Positions 1 through 6,243 are shown, counted from the first letter of the stretch. The stretch: DNA of 11,973 nt from Bdellovibrionaceae bacterium UBA2466 (GCA_002342225.1 DDPO01000074.1:1-11973); one strand, 5' to 3'. Made by a program: numbers and translations. The notes: generated by a model not told the origin, from the sequence alone.

Positions 1-123
1 TTTTTTGAACTTGCGGAAGTTGCTCCTCCATTGGACCCCTCTGAACGAAGTAGCCGAATCGCTGCGGAATTGATTTATGCTTTTCTAAGAAGTCGTTCTT
101 TGGCTCTGCAATCAGCTCCTTAA
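1..123 (+). CDS. C-terminal end of an arginase/agmatinase/formiminoglutamase-family hydrolase (partial)
   Basis: Only the last 40 codons are present; frame 1 is open from the window edge to TAA at 121-123. The tail reads FELAEVAPPLDPSERSSRIA, followed by a helix with IYAFL. This resembles the closing segment of the ureohydrolase fold (arginase, agmatinase, formimidoylglutamase), where a strand carrying an acidic residue is followed by a pattern like E-x-x-P-x-x-D-x-x-x-x-[ST]-x-R and a final helix. These enzymes are Mn-dependent and hydrolyse a guanidino or formimino C-N bond. The metal ligands lie upstream, outside the window, so the substrate cannot be assigned. The gap to the next gene is 306 bases, so it is probably a separate unit from dnaA. 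The family call rests on this short motif alone. Confidence 0.6.
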   Translation, partial: FFELAEVAPPLDPSERSSRIAAELIYAFLRSRSLALQSAP

Positions 124-189
124 AATCTAACCAAATTTTAAAAAAACTCTAAAAACTCGAGAAAAACGCAGAAAACAGCGCATTAGGTA

Positions 190-210
190 TTATCCACAGT
201 CTGTGGATAA
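190..210. promoter_or_regulatory. Perfect 21-bp palindrome made of two opposed DnaA boxes
   Basis: TTATCCACA at 190-198 and its exact reverse complement TGTGGATAA at 202-210 are separated by three bases, and the flanking G/C pairs complete a perfect odd-centred palindrome. Each half is the strongest known form of the DnaA recognition 9-mer. The site lies 220 bases before the dnaA start and is the strongest element of a five-site cluster (190-348). Binding by DnaA is established for this 9-mer; its role here as origin or autoregulatory site is inferred. Confidence 0.8.
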
Positions 211-265
211 CGCTCGCAAACCAATGAATTTAGATGTTTTTTCTGATCGAAAACCCAAAAAGCTC

Positions 266-274
266 TGTGTTTAA
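266..274 (-). promoter_or_regulatory. Weak DnaA box
   Basis: TGTGTTTAA reads as TTAAACACA on the minus strand, one mismatch from TTATNCACA. It would carry little weight alone and is listed because it falls inside the cluster of better boxes at 190-210 and 328-348. Confidence 0.3.
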
Positions 275-327
275 AGCTTTTCGAGTTACTCAAAGTGTTA
301 TTTTCAATATTTTTGAATGGTTATGCT

Positions 328-348
328 TGTGGATTAAAGTGTGAATAA
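328..348 (-). promoter_or_regulatory. Tandem pair of DnaA boxes upstream of dnaA
   Basis: Two boxes lie in the same (minus) orientation. TGTGGATTA at 328-336 is TAATCCACA in reverse, one mismatch from consensus. TGTGAATAA at 340-348 is TTATTCACA in reverse, a full match to TTATNCACA. They are 12 bases apart start to start, the same spacing as the two halves of the palindrome at 190-210. They end 27 bases before the proposed dnaA -35 element, so they could serve in autoregulation or as part of an origin. Confidence 0.6.
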
Positions 349-375
349 AGTTTGGGATTTGGAAAAATTACCGAA

Positions 376-405
376 TTGCCGCAGATCTTGCCACCAAAGT
401 ATAAA
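376..405 (+). promoter_or_regulatory. Candidate sigma70-type promoter of dnaA
   Basis: TTGCCG (376-381, 4/6 to TTGACA), an 18-bp spacer and TATAAA (400-405, 5/6 to TATAAT) predict transcription from about 412. That leaves an 18-base leader before ATG 430, with AAGGA at 422-426. This placement supports the ATG at 430 and argues against the in-frame TTG at 352, which would lie upstream of the promoter. It is a prediction from consensus matching only. Confidence 0.4.
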
Positions 406-429
406 TTTCGTTTTGCAACACAAGGATTC

Positions 430-1869
430 ATGAACAGTTTAGATTGGACAGCTACGCTTAATTCGATCAAAGAGGATCTTCCTACAGCTCAGTTTCAGAA
501 CTGGCTAAAGCCTATCGAATACATCAGCTCTGACGACACAAGTGTATGCCTAGGAGTGCCCAGTCGCTTTCATGAAGATATGTTACGAAGTCGTTTTGTC
601 GATACACTGAAGAAAGCTATTCGTCGACAAACGGGCAATGATCTTCAACTTGAATTTGAAGTTCTCGTAAGAGATGAAAATACCGAAGCCTCAAAATCGG
701 AAATTCTCGCTCCTCAAAACCCAGCCCCTGTCACTCCCCAAAATCCACCTCGCCCGATGCTCCGGTTAGTTCACAACCAAGCAGATTACGACGAGGAGGA
801 GCAAAACTTTCCAACGCCCATCGAGGGTCCCAATTACCCGAAATTTAACACCCCTTTTCTTGTATCGGAATTTAATCGTTTAGCTTATCAGTGCGCTATG
901 CTGTTAGCAGAGGGATCCAACTCTCAAGCCAACCCACTCATTATTCAATCCTCCGTCGGAATGGGAAAAACACATCTACTCAGTGAGATTGGAGAAGCGA
1001 TTCATCGACGACAGCCCCATTTAAGGATTCGTTACACTACTTTCGAAGCCTTTACTTCGGAGATGGTAAAAAGTTTTAATGATAAAACCACTCAAGCATT
1101 TCAATATCGCTATCGAGTAGAGACCGATGTTTTACTTTTTGATGATGTTGCAGGGCTTGCTGGAAGAAAAAGAAGCCAAGAAGAGCTTCTACATATATTC
1201 AATGAAATTTTGGCTCGAGGTGGACGAATTGCTTTCACTTCTTCTCAACCCATTTCTCGGCTCACTGAATTTATTGATCCTCTCAAGTCACGGCTACTTT
1301 CAGGCTTAAGTGTAGAAATTAAAACGCCTAATCACGAGGAGAAAGTTGAGCTTCTCGGACAAGTGAGTTTTCATAGTCAAATCTCTGTAGACCACACTAT
1401 TTTGCGAAGTATTGCTGACAAAGGACAAAAAGATGTAAGAGAACTTATTGGCTCGCTCTTTCGAGTTCATTTACAAGCTCAGCTTGAGAACAAACCCCTC
1501 AATAATGAATTTTTAGCCAAAGAGGGATGGATTCAAGAGTCTCACAAAGAGGTGATCACTTTGGATGAGATTATTTCATTGGTCGAGCACAATTTCGGTA
1601 TCAACCGTTCAGACATGGTATCTAAATCTCGGAAACAAGCGATTGCTTGGGCAAGACAAGTAGCTATGTACCTAGCCCGCCGCTATACGCTCTTACCTCT
1701 GGAGGAGATTGGGAATACTTTCGGCCGCGATCATGCGACTGTCATTCACGCTTTTGACAAAGTGACCGAAACGATGCAGTTTCATCCTACACAAGGGTAT
1801 CAAGTAGAGTTTCTCATAAAAAAATTAGAAGCTCGTCAACCGAAGGATAACTATGAACTCCCTATATAG
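430..1869 (+). CDS. dnaA: Chromosomal replication initiator protein DnaA (divergent)
   Basis: A 479-residue DnaA, normal for a family of roughly 450-500 residues. DnaA is an AAA+ ATPase that binds DnaA boxes, opens the origin and loads helicase. Domain I is residues 1-75 (opening MNSLDW, then FQNWLKPI at 22-29). A Pro-rich, acidic linker covers about 90-135. The AAA+ core has a P-loop SSVGMGKTH (174-182, Lys180), Walker B LLFDDV (235-240), RSQEELLHIFNEI (248-260), an arginine-finger segment DPLKSR (283-288) and a sensor II DVRELIG (335-341). Domain IV is 375-479 with the signature FGRDHATVIHA (431-441). Oddities: the family's usual GGVGLGKT has become SSVGMGKT, losing the first P-loop glycine. 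The Arg at the position equivalent to E. coli R281 is Pro284, although the R285 equivalent (R288) is kept. The family's conserved N-x-[YF]-x-F-x-x-F-V-x-G stretch before the core is eroded. I chose ATG 430 because an in-frame TTG at 352 would add a non-DnaA extension; AAGGA sits 3 bases upstream. hemJ overlaps the 3' end. dnaN does not follow, so a second DnaA elsewhere cannot be excluded. Confidence 0.93.
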   Translation: MNSLDWTATLNSIKEDLPTAQFQNWLKPIEYISSDDTSVCLGVPSRFHEDMLRSRFVDTLKKAIRRQTGNDLQLEFEVLVRDENTEASKSEILAPQNPAPVTPQNPPRPMLRLVHNQADYDEEEQNFPTPIEGPNYPKFNTPFLVSEFNRLAYQCAMLLAEGSNSQANPLIIQSSVGMGKTHLLSEIGEAIHRRQPHLRIRYTTFEAFTSEMVKSFNDKTTQAFQYRYRVETDVLLFDDVAGLAGRKRSQEELLHIFNEILARGGRIAFTSSQPISRLTEFIDPLKSRLLSGLSVEIKTPNHEEKVELLGQVSFHSQISVDHTILRSIADKGQKDVRELIGSLFRVHLQAQLENKPLNNEFLAKEGWIQESHKEVITLDEIISLVEHNFGINRSDMVSKSRKQAIAWARQVAMYLARRYTLLPLEEIGNTFGRDHATVIHAFDKVTETMQFHPTQGYQVEFLIKKLEARQPKDNYELPI

Positions 1870-2284
1870 ATGGCTTTTAGCTCTGCATATTATTTCGGTC
1901 ATTGCTTGGATGGCAGGAATTCTCTATTTGTGGAGGCTATTTATTTACCACGTGGAAGCCAAAGAACAGGTGGTCAAAGATACTTTAGCAATCATGGAGA
2001 TGAAACTTTATCGCTACATCACGATGCCAGCATTGACTGCCGCTTTTATTTTCGGAGTTTCAATGCTCATCTACAACCCACAGCTTCTCACTTACCACTG
2101 GATGCACGGGAAACTTTTTTTAGCTTTTCTATTAATCGGAAGTACGCACATGGCTGGGGCTGTTAGAAAAAAATTACTGAAGGGTGAGTGCCGGTACACT
2201 TCAAAAACACTTCGAATACTCAATGAAGTTCCAACTATTTTAATGGTGGGAATTGTTTTATTGGTCATTCTTCAGCCATTTTGA
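1853..2284 (+). CDS. hemJ: Protoporphyrinogen IX oxidase, HemJ family
   Basis: A 143-residue integral membrane protein of the HemJ (UPF0093) family. HemJ oxidises protoporphyrinogen IX to protoporphyrin IX, the penultimate step of heme synthesis, in bacteria lacking HemG or HemY. Visible family marks: an N-terminal membrane helix with conserved His12 (LHIISVIAW), then WMAGILYLWRLF and YHVEA (32-36), IMEMKLYR (47-54), a WMHGKL segment (83-88), and the closing FNEIP-like block LNEVPTIL (123-130) followed by a last hydrophobic helix ending QPF. About four membrane spans are expected (roughly 5-28, 57-75, 84-102, 124-141). The start ATG overlaps the last 17 bases of dnaA and is preceded by GAAGGA (1842-1847) at a 5-base spacing, so the two genes are almost certainly co-transcribed. 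Length and both termini match the family, so the gene is intact. Confidence 0.92.
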   Translation: MNSLYRWLLALHIISVIAWMAGILYLWRLFIYHVEAKEQVVKDTLAIMEMKLYRYITMPALTAAFIFGVSMLIYNPQLLTYHWMHGKLFLAFLLIGSTHMAGAVRKKLLKGECRYTSKTLRILNEVPTILMVGIVLLVILQPF

Positions 2285-3523
2285 TTGATTGTGGAAATCA
2301 CCGAATCACTAACAGACTGGAAAAGTAAAGTCCCTTCCGTTTCTCAACTGACGCGCAGGATTCGCGGACACATCGAAAATACTTTTTTTGACGTCTGGGT
2401 TAAAGGCGAAATCAGTAATTTCAAAAAGCCATCTTCAGGCCATTGTTACTTCAATCTCAAAGATGCCAACGCTCAGTTACGAGCAGTGATGTTCAGAAAT
2501 TCTCTTTCAAAGGTCAAATTTGAACTCAAAGATGGAATGGAAATACTTCTTCACGGAAATTTCACAGTTTATGAGGCCAGAGGGGAATATCAATTAGTCG
2601 CTGACAATGCCGAGCCTTTGGGCACTGGAGCTCTCCAACTCGCTTTCGAACAGCTCAAAAAGAAACTCCAAGCAGAAGGATTGTTTTCTCCGGAATACAA
2701 AAAGAAAATTCCAGTACTTCCCAAAAGAATTGCTGTCATTACGTCGCCAACAGGTGCTGTGATTAGAGACATTCTCAATGTTTTAGATCGGCGTTTTCGG
2801 GAGAGAGAGATACTTGTTATTCCCACAAGTGTCCAAGGGGAAAAAGCTTCAAAAGAGATCGCTTCTGCGATTCAAACAGCGCTCGAATGGAATCAAAAAA
2901 ATAGTTCCAGAGAAATTGAAGTGATTATTTTGGCTCGGGGTGGAGGTTCGCTTGAAGATCTTTGGTCTTTTAATGAAGAGATTGTGGCCAGAGCCATTTT
3001 TGATTGCCCCATTCCTATCATATCGGCCGTGGGACATGAAACTGATGTCACTATCGCAGATTTTGTTGCTGATCTAAGAGCCCCCACTCCATCCGCAGCG
3101 GCCGAACTTGTTATTCCTCGAAAGCAAGATCTGATCGATCTAGTCTCACAACACCAAACACGTTTGAACCATTCCATTAAAAGATACTTAGTGCAATTAA
3201 GATTACATTTGGACCATCTTAGTAATCGACTTGTTAATCCACGTGAAAAAATTCAGCACCTAAGAGAAAAATTCCAAAATCTTCAAAATCAGATGTACTC
3301 CATCTTCCAAAACCGGCTAAAACTTGTACGAAAGCAACTTGAAAGCAATGCACAGATGCTTCACTCTCTATCCCCTCTTCAAGTGCTAGCTCGAGGCTAT
3401 TCGTTAACTCGCACCGCAGAAAAAAAGATTATTCAATCGGTGAAAGAGGTCTCTCAAGGCGAGATTATTGTCACACAGCTTCAAGACGGTGAGCTTTATT
3501 CAGAAATTCTTCCTAAGCCTTAG
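2285..3523 (+). CDS. xseA: Exonuclease VII large subunit
   Basis: A 412-residue XseA, slightly shorter than the 456-residue E. coli protein. With the small XseB subunits it degrades single-stranded DNA to acid-soluble oligonucleotides in both directions. An N-terminal OB-fold covers about 15-110 (VWVKGEISNFKKPSSGHCYF, RGEYQL). The catalytic domain has SPTGAVIRD (154-162), RGGGSLEDLW (219-228) and GHETDVTIADFVADLRAPTP (250-269). A long helical/coiled-coil stretch (about 275-360) and the typical LARGYSLTR tail follow. No ATG lies near the 5' end: the start is either TTG 2285, directly after the hemJ TGA, or GTG 2291. Neither has a visible Shine-Dalgarno sequence, so translation probably depends on ribosomes that finish hemJ. 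hemJ and xseA lie in the same frame, separated only by the stop codon. No xseB follows. Confidence 0.94.
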   Translation: MIVEITESLTDWKSKVPSVSQLTRRIRGHIENTFFDVWVKGEISNFKKPSSGHCYFNLKDANAQLRAVMFRNSLSKVKFELKDGMEILLHGNFTVYEARGEYQLVADNAEPLGTGALQLAFEQLKKKLQAEGLFSPEYKKKIPVLPKRIAVITSPTGAVIRDILNVLDRRFREREILVIPTSVQGEKASKEIASAIQTALEWNQKNSSREIEVIILARGGGSLEDLWSFNEEIVARAIFDCPIPIISAVGHETDVTIADFVADLRAPTPSAAAELVIPRKQDLIDLVSQHQTRLNHSIKRYLVQLRLHLDHLSNRLVNPREKIQHLREKFQNLQNQMYSIFQNRLKLVRKQLESNAQMLHSLSPLQVLARGYSLTRTAEKKIIQSVKEVSQGEIIVTQLQDGELYSEILPKP

Positions 3524-3544
3524 ATTCCGAGCTAAAATTAGAAC

Positions 3545-4528
3545 ATGCCCCACATTGAAGTTATCCTTCCCATTTTTAATGAGCTTAACAACATTCCTAT
3601 CTTAGTCGAGCGACTCGACAGGGTAAAAACCGAAATGTCACACGAAGCCAGCATGAGCTACCTCTTTATCAACGATGGCTCTCAAGATGGCTCAACCGAA
3701 CTGCTGAACCAACTTCACGGTGCTCGGTCCGATATTCGAGTCATTCACCTTTTACACAACTTCGGACATGGCCCAGCTTTGGCCTGCGGAGTTCAATATT
3801 TTCGCGGAGACATGGCCATTTTTATGGATAGCGACCTTCAAGATCCTCCTGAGGCCATTCCAGAAATGTATCGAGCGTGGAAACAGGGAGCAAAAACGGT
3901 CGTCGCTGAAAGAAAATCAAGAGAGGAAAAGAACAAAACCCTCTTTAACACTTTCTATTTTCTTCTTCACAAAATAGCGCCGTCACTTCCACCTATCAAT
4001 TTCGGAACTCATTGCCTTTTAGATTCCACTGTCATTCAAAGGCTGAAGGGTCTTAAAGAGAAAAATCGTTATTTCCCAGGGCTTGTGGGGTTTGCTTCTC
4101 CTAAGATCGAGTCGGTTTCCATTCACCGCAATGACAGAAACCATGGAAAATCACGAGTGGGACTCAAAGGACTTATCAATTTAGCTATTACTGCTTTTCT
4201 AAGTTTTTCTAGCACTCCAGTACGAATTGTAAGTGTCATGGGCCTTATGGCCTCTGTTGTTGCTATTCTTTCTGGGAGCGTGATTGTGGGGATCAAACTT
4301 TTTACGAGTCTTGCTATCCCCGGATGGGCCTCTACAATGTCCACTCTTGCTTTTGGAAGCGGTATTCAGCTTCTGTGTTTGGGTATTATTGGTGAATATA
4401 TCGCTCGCATTTATGATGAAGTTAAAGAACGTCCCCTCTACTTAGTCGACGAAGTCCTAGAACAGGGAAGCCTTAAAACGCGTACATCAGAAGACGATAT
4501 TTTTATTCCCAAAGTGATTAGCTTCTGA
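3545..4528 (+). CDS. Membrane-anchored family 2 glycosyltransferase (polyprenyl-phosphate sugar transferase type)
   Basis: A 327-residue GT2 enzyme of the dolichol-phosphate-mannose synthase/ArnC/GtrB type. Such enzymes move a sugar from a nucleotide donor to undecaprenyl phosphate on the cytoplasmic face, feeding lipid A, O-antigen or glycan decoration. The GT-A fold opens with VILPIFNELNNIP (6-18), then FINDGSQDGS (41-50), the DxD motif MDSDLQDPPE (94-103) and the acceptor-loop-like RNHGKSRVG (198-206). Two C-terminal membrane helices follow (about 227-252 and 264-286), then the typical GEYIARIYDEVKERP (283-297). The start ATG lies 21 bases after xseA with no strong ribosome-binding site. 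It is probably the last gene of the dnaA-hemJ-xseA unit. Its sugar and acceptor cannot be read from the sequence. Confidence 0.88.
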   Translation: MPHIEVILPIFNELNNIPILVERLDRVKTEMSHEASMSYLFINDGSQDGSTELLNQLHGARSDIRVIHLLHNFGHGPALACGVQYFRGDMAIFMDSDLQDPPEAIPEMYRAWKQGAKTVVAERKSREEKNKTLFNTFYFLLHKIAPSLPPINFGTHCLLDSTVIQRLKGLKEKNRYFPGLVGFASPKIESVSIHRNDRNHGKSRVGLKGLINLAITAFLSFSSTPVRIVSVMGLMASVVAILSGSVIVGIKLFTSLAIPGWASTMSTLAFGSGIQLLCLGIIGEYIARIYDEVKERPLYLVDEVLEQGSLKTRTSEDDIFIPKVISF

Positions 4529-4533
4529 CGGCT

Positions 4534-4549
4534 CTGTTATTAATAACAG
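4534..4549. repeat. Perfect 16-bp palindrome between convergent genes
   Basis: CTGTTATTAATAACAG reads the same on both strands. It sits 5 bases after the glycosyltransferase stop and contains the stop codon of the convergent lipoprotein gene (TAA at 4542-4540 on the minus strand). GGC (4530-4532) and GCC (4549-4551) can extend the stem with a two-base bulge. No T-tract follows on either strand, so it is not a standard intrinsic terminator. A bidirectional end-of-transcript structure or a protein-binding site is possible. Confidence 0.4.
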
Positions 4550-5916
4550 CCAGCTCGGCTAGTATTGCTACTCCAAAGAGCCGATTGGTAATTGTAGGAG
4601 TAGATTACGAGATTGCAGTCGCCCTGCATCTGCATGATCCACCCACCCTTCCTAGCGGTGCCTGAACTCCATTTCGTTGTCGTGTTTTTATAAACTACAG
4701 CGTTTCCGTCACCCTGAAATGACAGATAAGCTCCAGGATTGTTCCACGTTTTGCTATTCCAAAGAGCTGAAGCTCCTCGGTAGACCACAAAGTTTCCATC
4801 CCCCTGCATGATAGCCCGGCATCCGCATACATTAGCACCTGTCGGTTCTAAGGCCTCGCCAGGGAGCAGTTGCTCTCCGCTTTGTAGAATATTTCTTTTG
4901 GGCGGTGGAGTGGTTACTACCGCCGGAACTGTATAAGTTACAGGACAGCTCCAAGAGTCTCCTAATGCATTTTCAACATATCCCGTTGTTGTACGAGACC
5001 TGACTGACGAAGAACCTGTAAAAGTCTCAGTGTACGTAACTGTCGGGAAGTTCCAAATTGAAACAGGTAGAGGCTGATTGACTCCTTGAATCTGTATCAA
5101 ATGATAAGTTCCTCTTGGGGTCAAAGCCGTCGAGACTGAAGTTGCAGTCGGACCACTAGAGACCGAATGGTCACAATAACTGGCCTGAACACTCAACCGA
5201 CAAAAACTCGTTCCTGCACCGTTGGAAACTCTTCCCTCCATTTCAAAGAATGGGAATTGAGAGGTTCTGACTTCGTAGACTCCGGAACCAAGAGATTGAT
5301 TGTTTAAAGTGCTCGTAACATTGCTTCCATAAACTTCAAATCTGACCCAAATCGAAGTCTGTCCGTTGCTGGTGGGTGGGTAAGTTCGATTCACCAGTCG
5401 CTCGATCGTGCAGTATGGAATTTGAGAACTGATTGGGGTCGTTGAAGTAGTTGAGGTAGTCGAAGATGACGATTCGCTCACGACGAGATTTAAAACAGCC
5501 GAATAAAAATTGCCGACTGGAGTTCCCGAAGCGTTGACGAGTTGAAGACTATACTGACGAACTTGAGCCCCTGAGAAAGTGAAAACATCTGTGAAGTCTA
5601 AAGTCTGGTTGGAGGATATCCCATCAAACCCAACAACCCTAAACTGGGACCCACAAGTTGCAAAACCCGTCATACGAATTGTAGTCGCGCTCCCCCGAAT
5701 AGCCGCTCCTACAAGCTGAACTGTAAACGAAGGGTTGGGAACACAAGCCCCAAGAGTAGTCGTCGTTACCGTAGTCGTCGTGGACGAGGTGGTCGTACTC
5801 GAAGGATCCACCAAAACAAGTCTAGGTTGATTAGATGAAGGCCCTCTCGAGCAATTCGCGAGCACTACGAGACCCAAAAAACCCAATAAAAAATTTACAA
5901 ATTTAAAGCGCCCCAT
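4540..5916 (-). CDS. Secreted lipoprotein with C-terminal bulb-type mannose-binding lectin domain
   Basis: A 458-residue predicted lipoprotein. ATG at 5916 (minus strand), preceded by GGGGGAAG, gives a clean signal: basic start MGRFKF, hydrophobic core and lipobox VLANC with Cys22. An in-frame TTG 12 bases upstream is less likely. After a short linker comes a Thr/Ser tract (about 39-55), a first domain with Ig-like character (57-146), a second Ser/Thr tract (147-161), a second and probably third beta-rich segment (165-335, several Cys), and a Pro-containing hinge TTPPPKR. The last ~115 residues form a bulb-type (GNA-like) lectin domain: QGDGNFVVY (371-379), QGDGNAVVY (401-409) and QGDCNLVIY (431-439) all fit the mannose-binding motif QxDxNxVxY. 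In this family the motif binds alpha-mannosides; binding here is inferred. No enzyme domain is seen. A role in surface adhesion or recognition of glycans is plausible. It is transcribed against the glycosyltransferase and away from the tRNA gene. Confidence 0.85.
   Translation of the reverse strand: MGRFKFVNFLLGFLGLVVLANCSRGPSSNQPRLVLVDPSSTTTSSTTTTVTTTTLGACVPNPSFTVQLVGAAIRGSATTIRMTGFATCGSQFRVVGFDGISSNQTLDFTDVFTFSGAQVRQYSLQLVNASGTPVGNFYSAVLNLVVSESSSSTTSTTSTTPISSQIPYCTIERLVNRTYPPTSNGQTSIWVRFEVYGSNVTSTLNNQSLGSGVYEVRTSQFPFFEMEGRVSNGAGTSFCRLSVQASYCDHSVSSGPTATSVSTALTPRGTYHLIQIQGVNQPLPVSIWNFPTVTYTETFTGSSSVRSRTTTGYVENALGDSWSCPVTYTVPAVVTTPPPKRNILQSGEQLLPGEALEPTGANVCGCRAIMQGDGNFVVYRGASALWNSKTWNNPGAYLSFQGDGNAVVYKNTTTKWSSGTARKGGWIMQMQGDCNLVIYSYNYQSALWSSNTSRAGCY
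4543..4890 (-). repeat. Three lectin repeats at the C-terminus of the lipoprotein
   Basis: Three copies of a unit of about 30 residues, each with Q-G-D-x-N-x-V-x-Y followed 7-10 residues later by a W-[NS]-S pattern (ALWNSKT, TKWSSGT, ALWSSNT). Three such units make the beta-prism II fold of bulb-type lectins. All three candidate sugar sites keep Q, D, N, V and Y. The third copy has Cys434 in the motif; with Cys457 near the terminus or the Cys364/Cys366 pair it could form a disulfide. Confidence 0.8.
5434..5478 (-). repeat. Ser/Thr low-complexity linker (second)
   Basis: Encodes SESSSSTTSTTSTTP, a flexible linker between two folded segments of the lipoprotein. Codons are mixed (mostly ACT/ACC for Thr), unlike the ACG-rich first linker. 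Confidence 0.7.
5755..5802 (-). repeat. Thr-rich low-complexity linker (first)
   Basis: Encodes a Thr/Ser run just after the lipidated N-terminus of the lipoprotein, built from near-repeats of AC(G/C/T) codons; 6 of 11 Thr codons are ACG. It probably holds the folded domains away from the membrane and is a candidate O-glycosylation site. Triplet repetition makes it prone to length change between strains. Confidence 0.7.
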
Positions 5917-5982
5917 GGCTTCCCCCAAAAAAGAAAGTAGTCGAACCCTACTCAGCTAGTGTGCAACCAATAGACCACCCCT

Positions 5983-5994
5983 AAACACGTGTTT
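5983..5994. promoter_or_regulatory. Perfect 12-bp palindrome upstream of the lectin lipoprotein gene
   Basis: AAACACGTGTTT lies 67-78 bases before the lipoprotein ATG, in the 254-base gap shared with the tRNA gene, and is followed at 5996-6003 by the palindrome TAAGCTTA. It could be a dimeric regulator's operator. I could not fit a convincing leftward -35/-10 pair to it. Palindromes of this size also arise by chance. Confidence 0.25.
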
Positions 5995-6126
5995 TTAAGC
6001 TTAGCCCCCATAGGTCCTTTGTTGACCCCTTGAGATTTTGCTTAAAACACTAACCATAAGCCTCTAATAATATTTATTATTTTCATGTCCAAAATTTAAT
6101 CAGTCGGCTTAAGTAACTGTCAAAAG

Positions 6127-6155
6127 TGGACAAACCCCTTGAAATTGAATAGAGT
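6127..6155 (+). promoter_or_regulatory. Candidate sigma70 promoter of tRNA-Thr
   Basis: TGGACA (6127-6132, 5/6), a 17-bp spacer and TAGAGT (6150-6155, 4/6) place the start near 6162, about nine bases before the mature tRNA. The bases after the -10 element (TTCGGCC) are GC-rich, as in stable-RNA promoters under stringent control. Confidence 0.5.
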
Positions 6156-6170
6156 TTCGGCCACTTAAGT

Positions 6171-6243
6171 GCCGATGTAGCTCAGTCGGTAGAGCAGCTC
6201 ATTCGTAATGAGCAGGTCACCGGTTCGATTCCGGTCATCGGCT
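6171..6243 (+). tRNA. tRNA-Thr (anticodon CGU)
   Basis: A full cloverleaf of 73 bases. Acceptor GCCGATG pairs with CATCGGC over 7/7 bp. The D arm is GCTC/GAGC with an 8-base loop. Anticodon stem GCTCA/TGAGC encloses loop TTCGTAA, with anticodon CGT at 6204-6206. The T arm is ACCGG/CCGGT with loop TTCGATT. Anticodon CGU reads threonine codon ACG. The discriminator base is T (6243) and CCA is not encoded, so the 3' end must be added by a nucleotidyltransferase. No intrinsic terminator is evident behind it; read-through into the next gene, which begins 77 bases later, is possible. Confidence 0.96.

Noticed and set aside
352..429. Upstream TTG start for dnaA adding 26 residues
   Set aside because: The extension is unlike DnaA, has no ribosome-binding site, overlaps the best promoter candidate, and ATG 430 gives the usual DnaA N-terminus.
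2893..3177. Minus-strand reading frame within xseA
   Set aside because: It lies wholly inside a strongly conserved xseA coding region, has no ribosome-binding site and no recognisable protein character; it is a shadow frame. Other short frames inside dnaA, xseA, ilvA and gcvP were dropped for the same reason.
4529..4560. Intrinsic terminator at the convergent junction
   Set aside because: The palindrome is AT-rich and neither strand has a T-run after it, so it was listed only as a palindrome.
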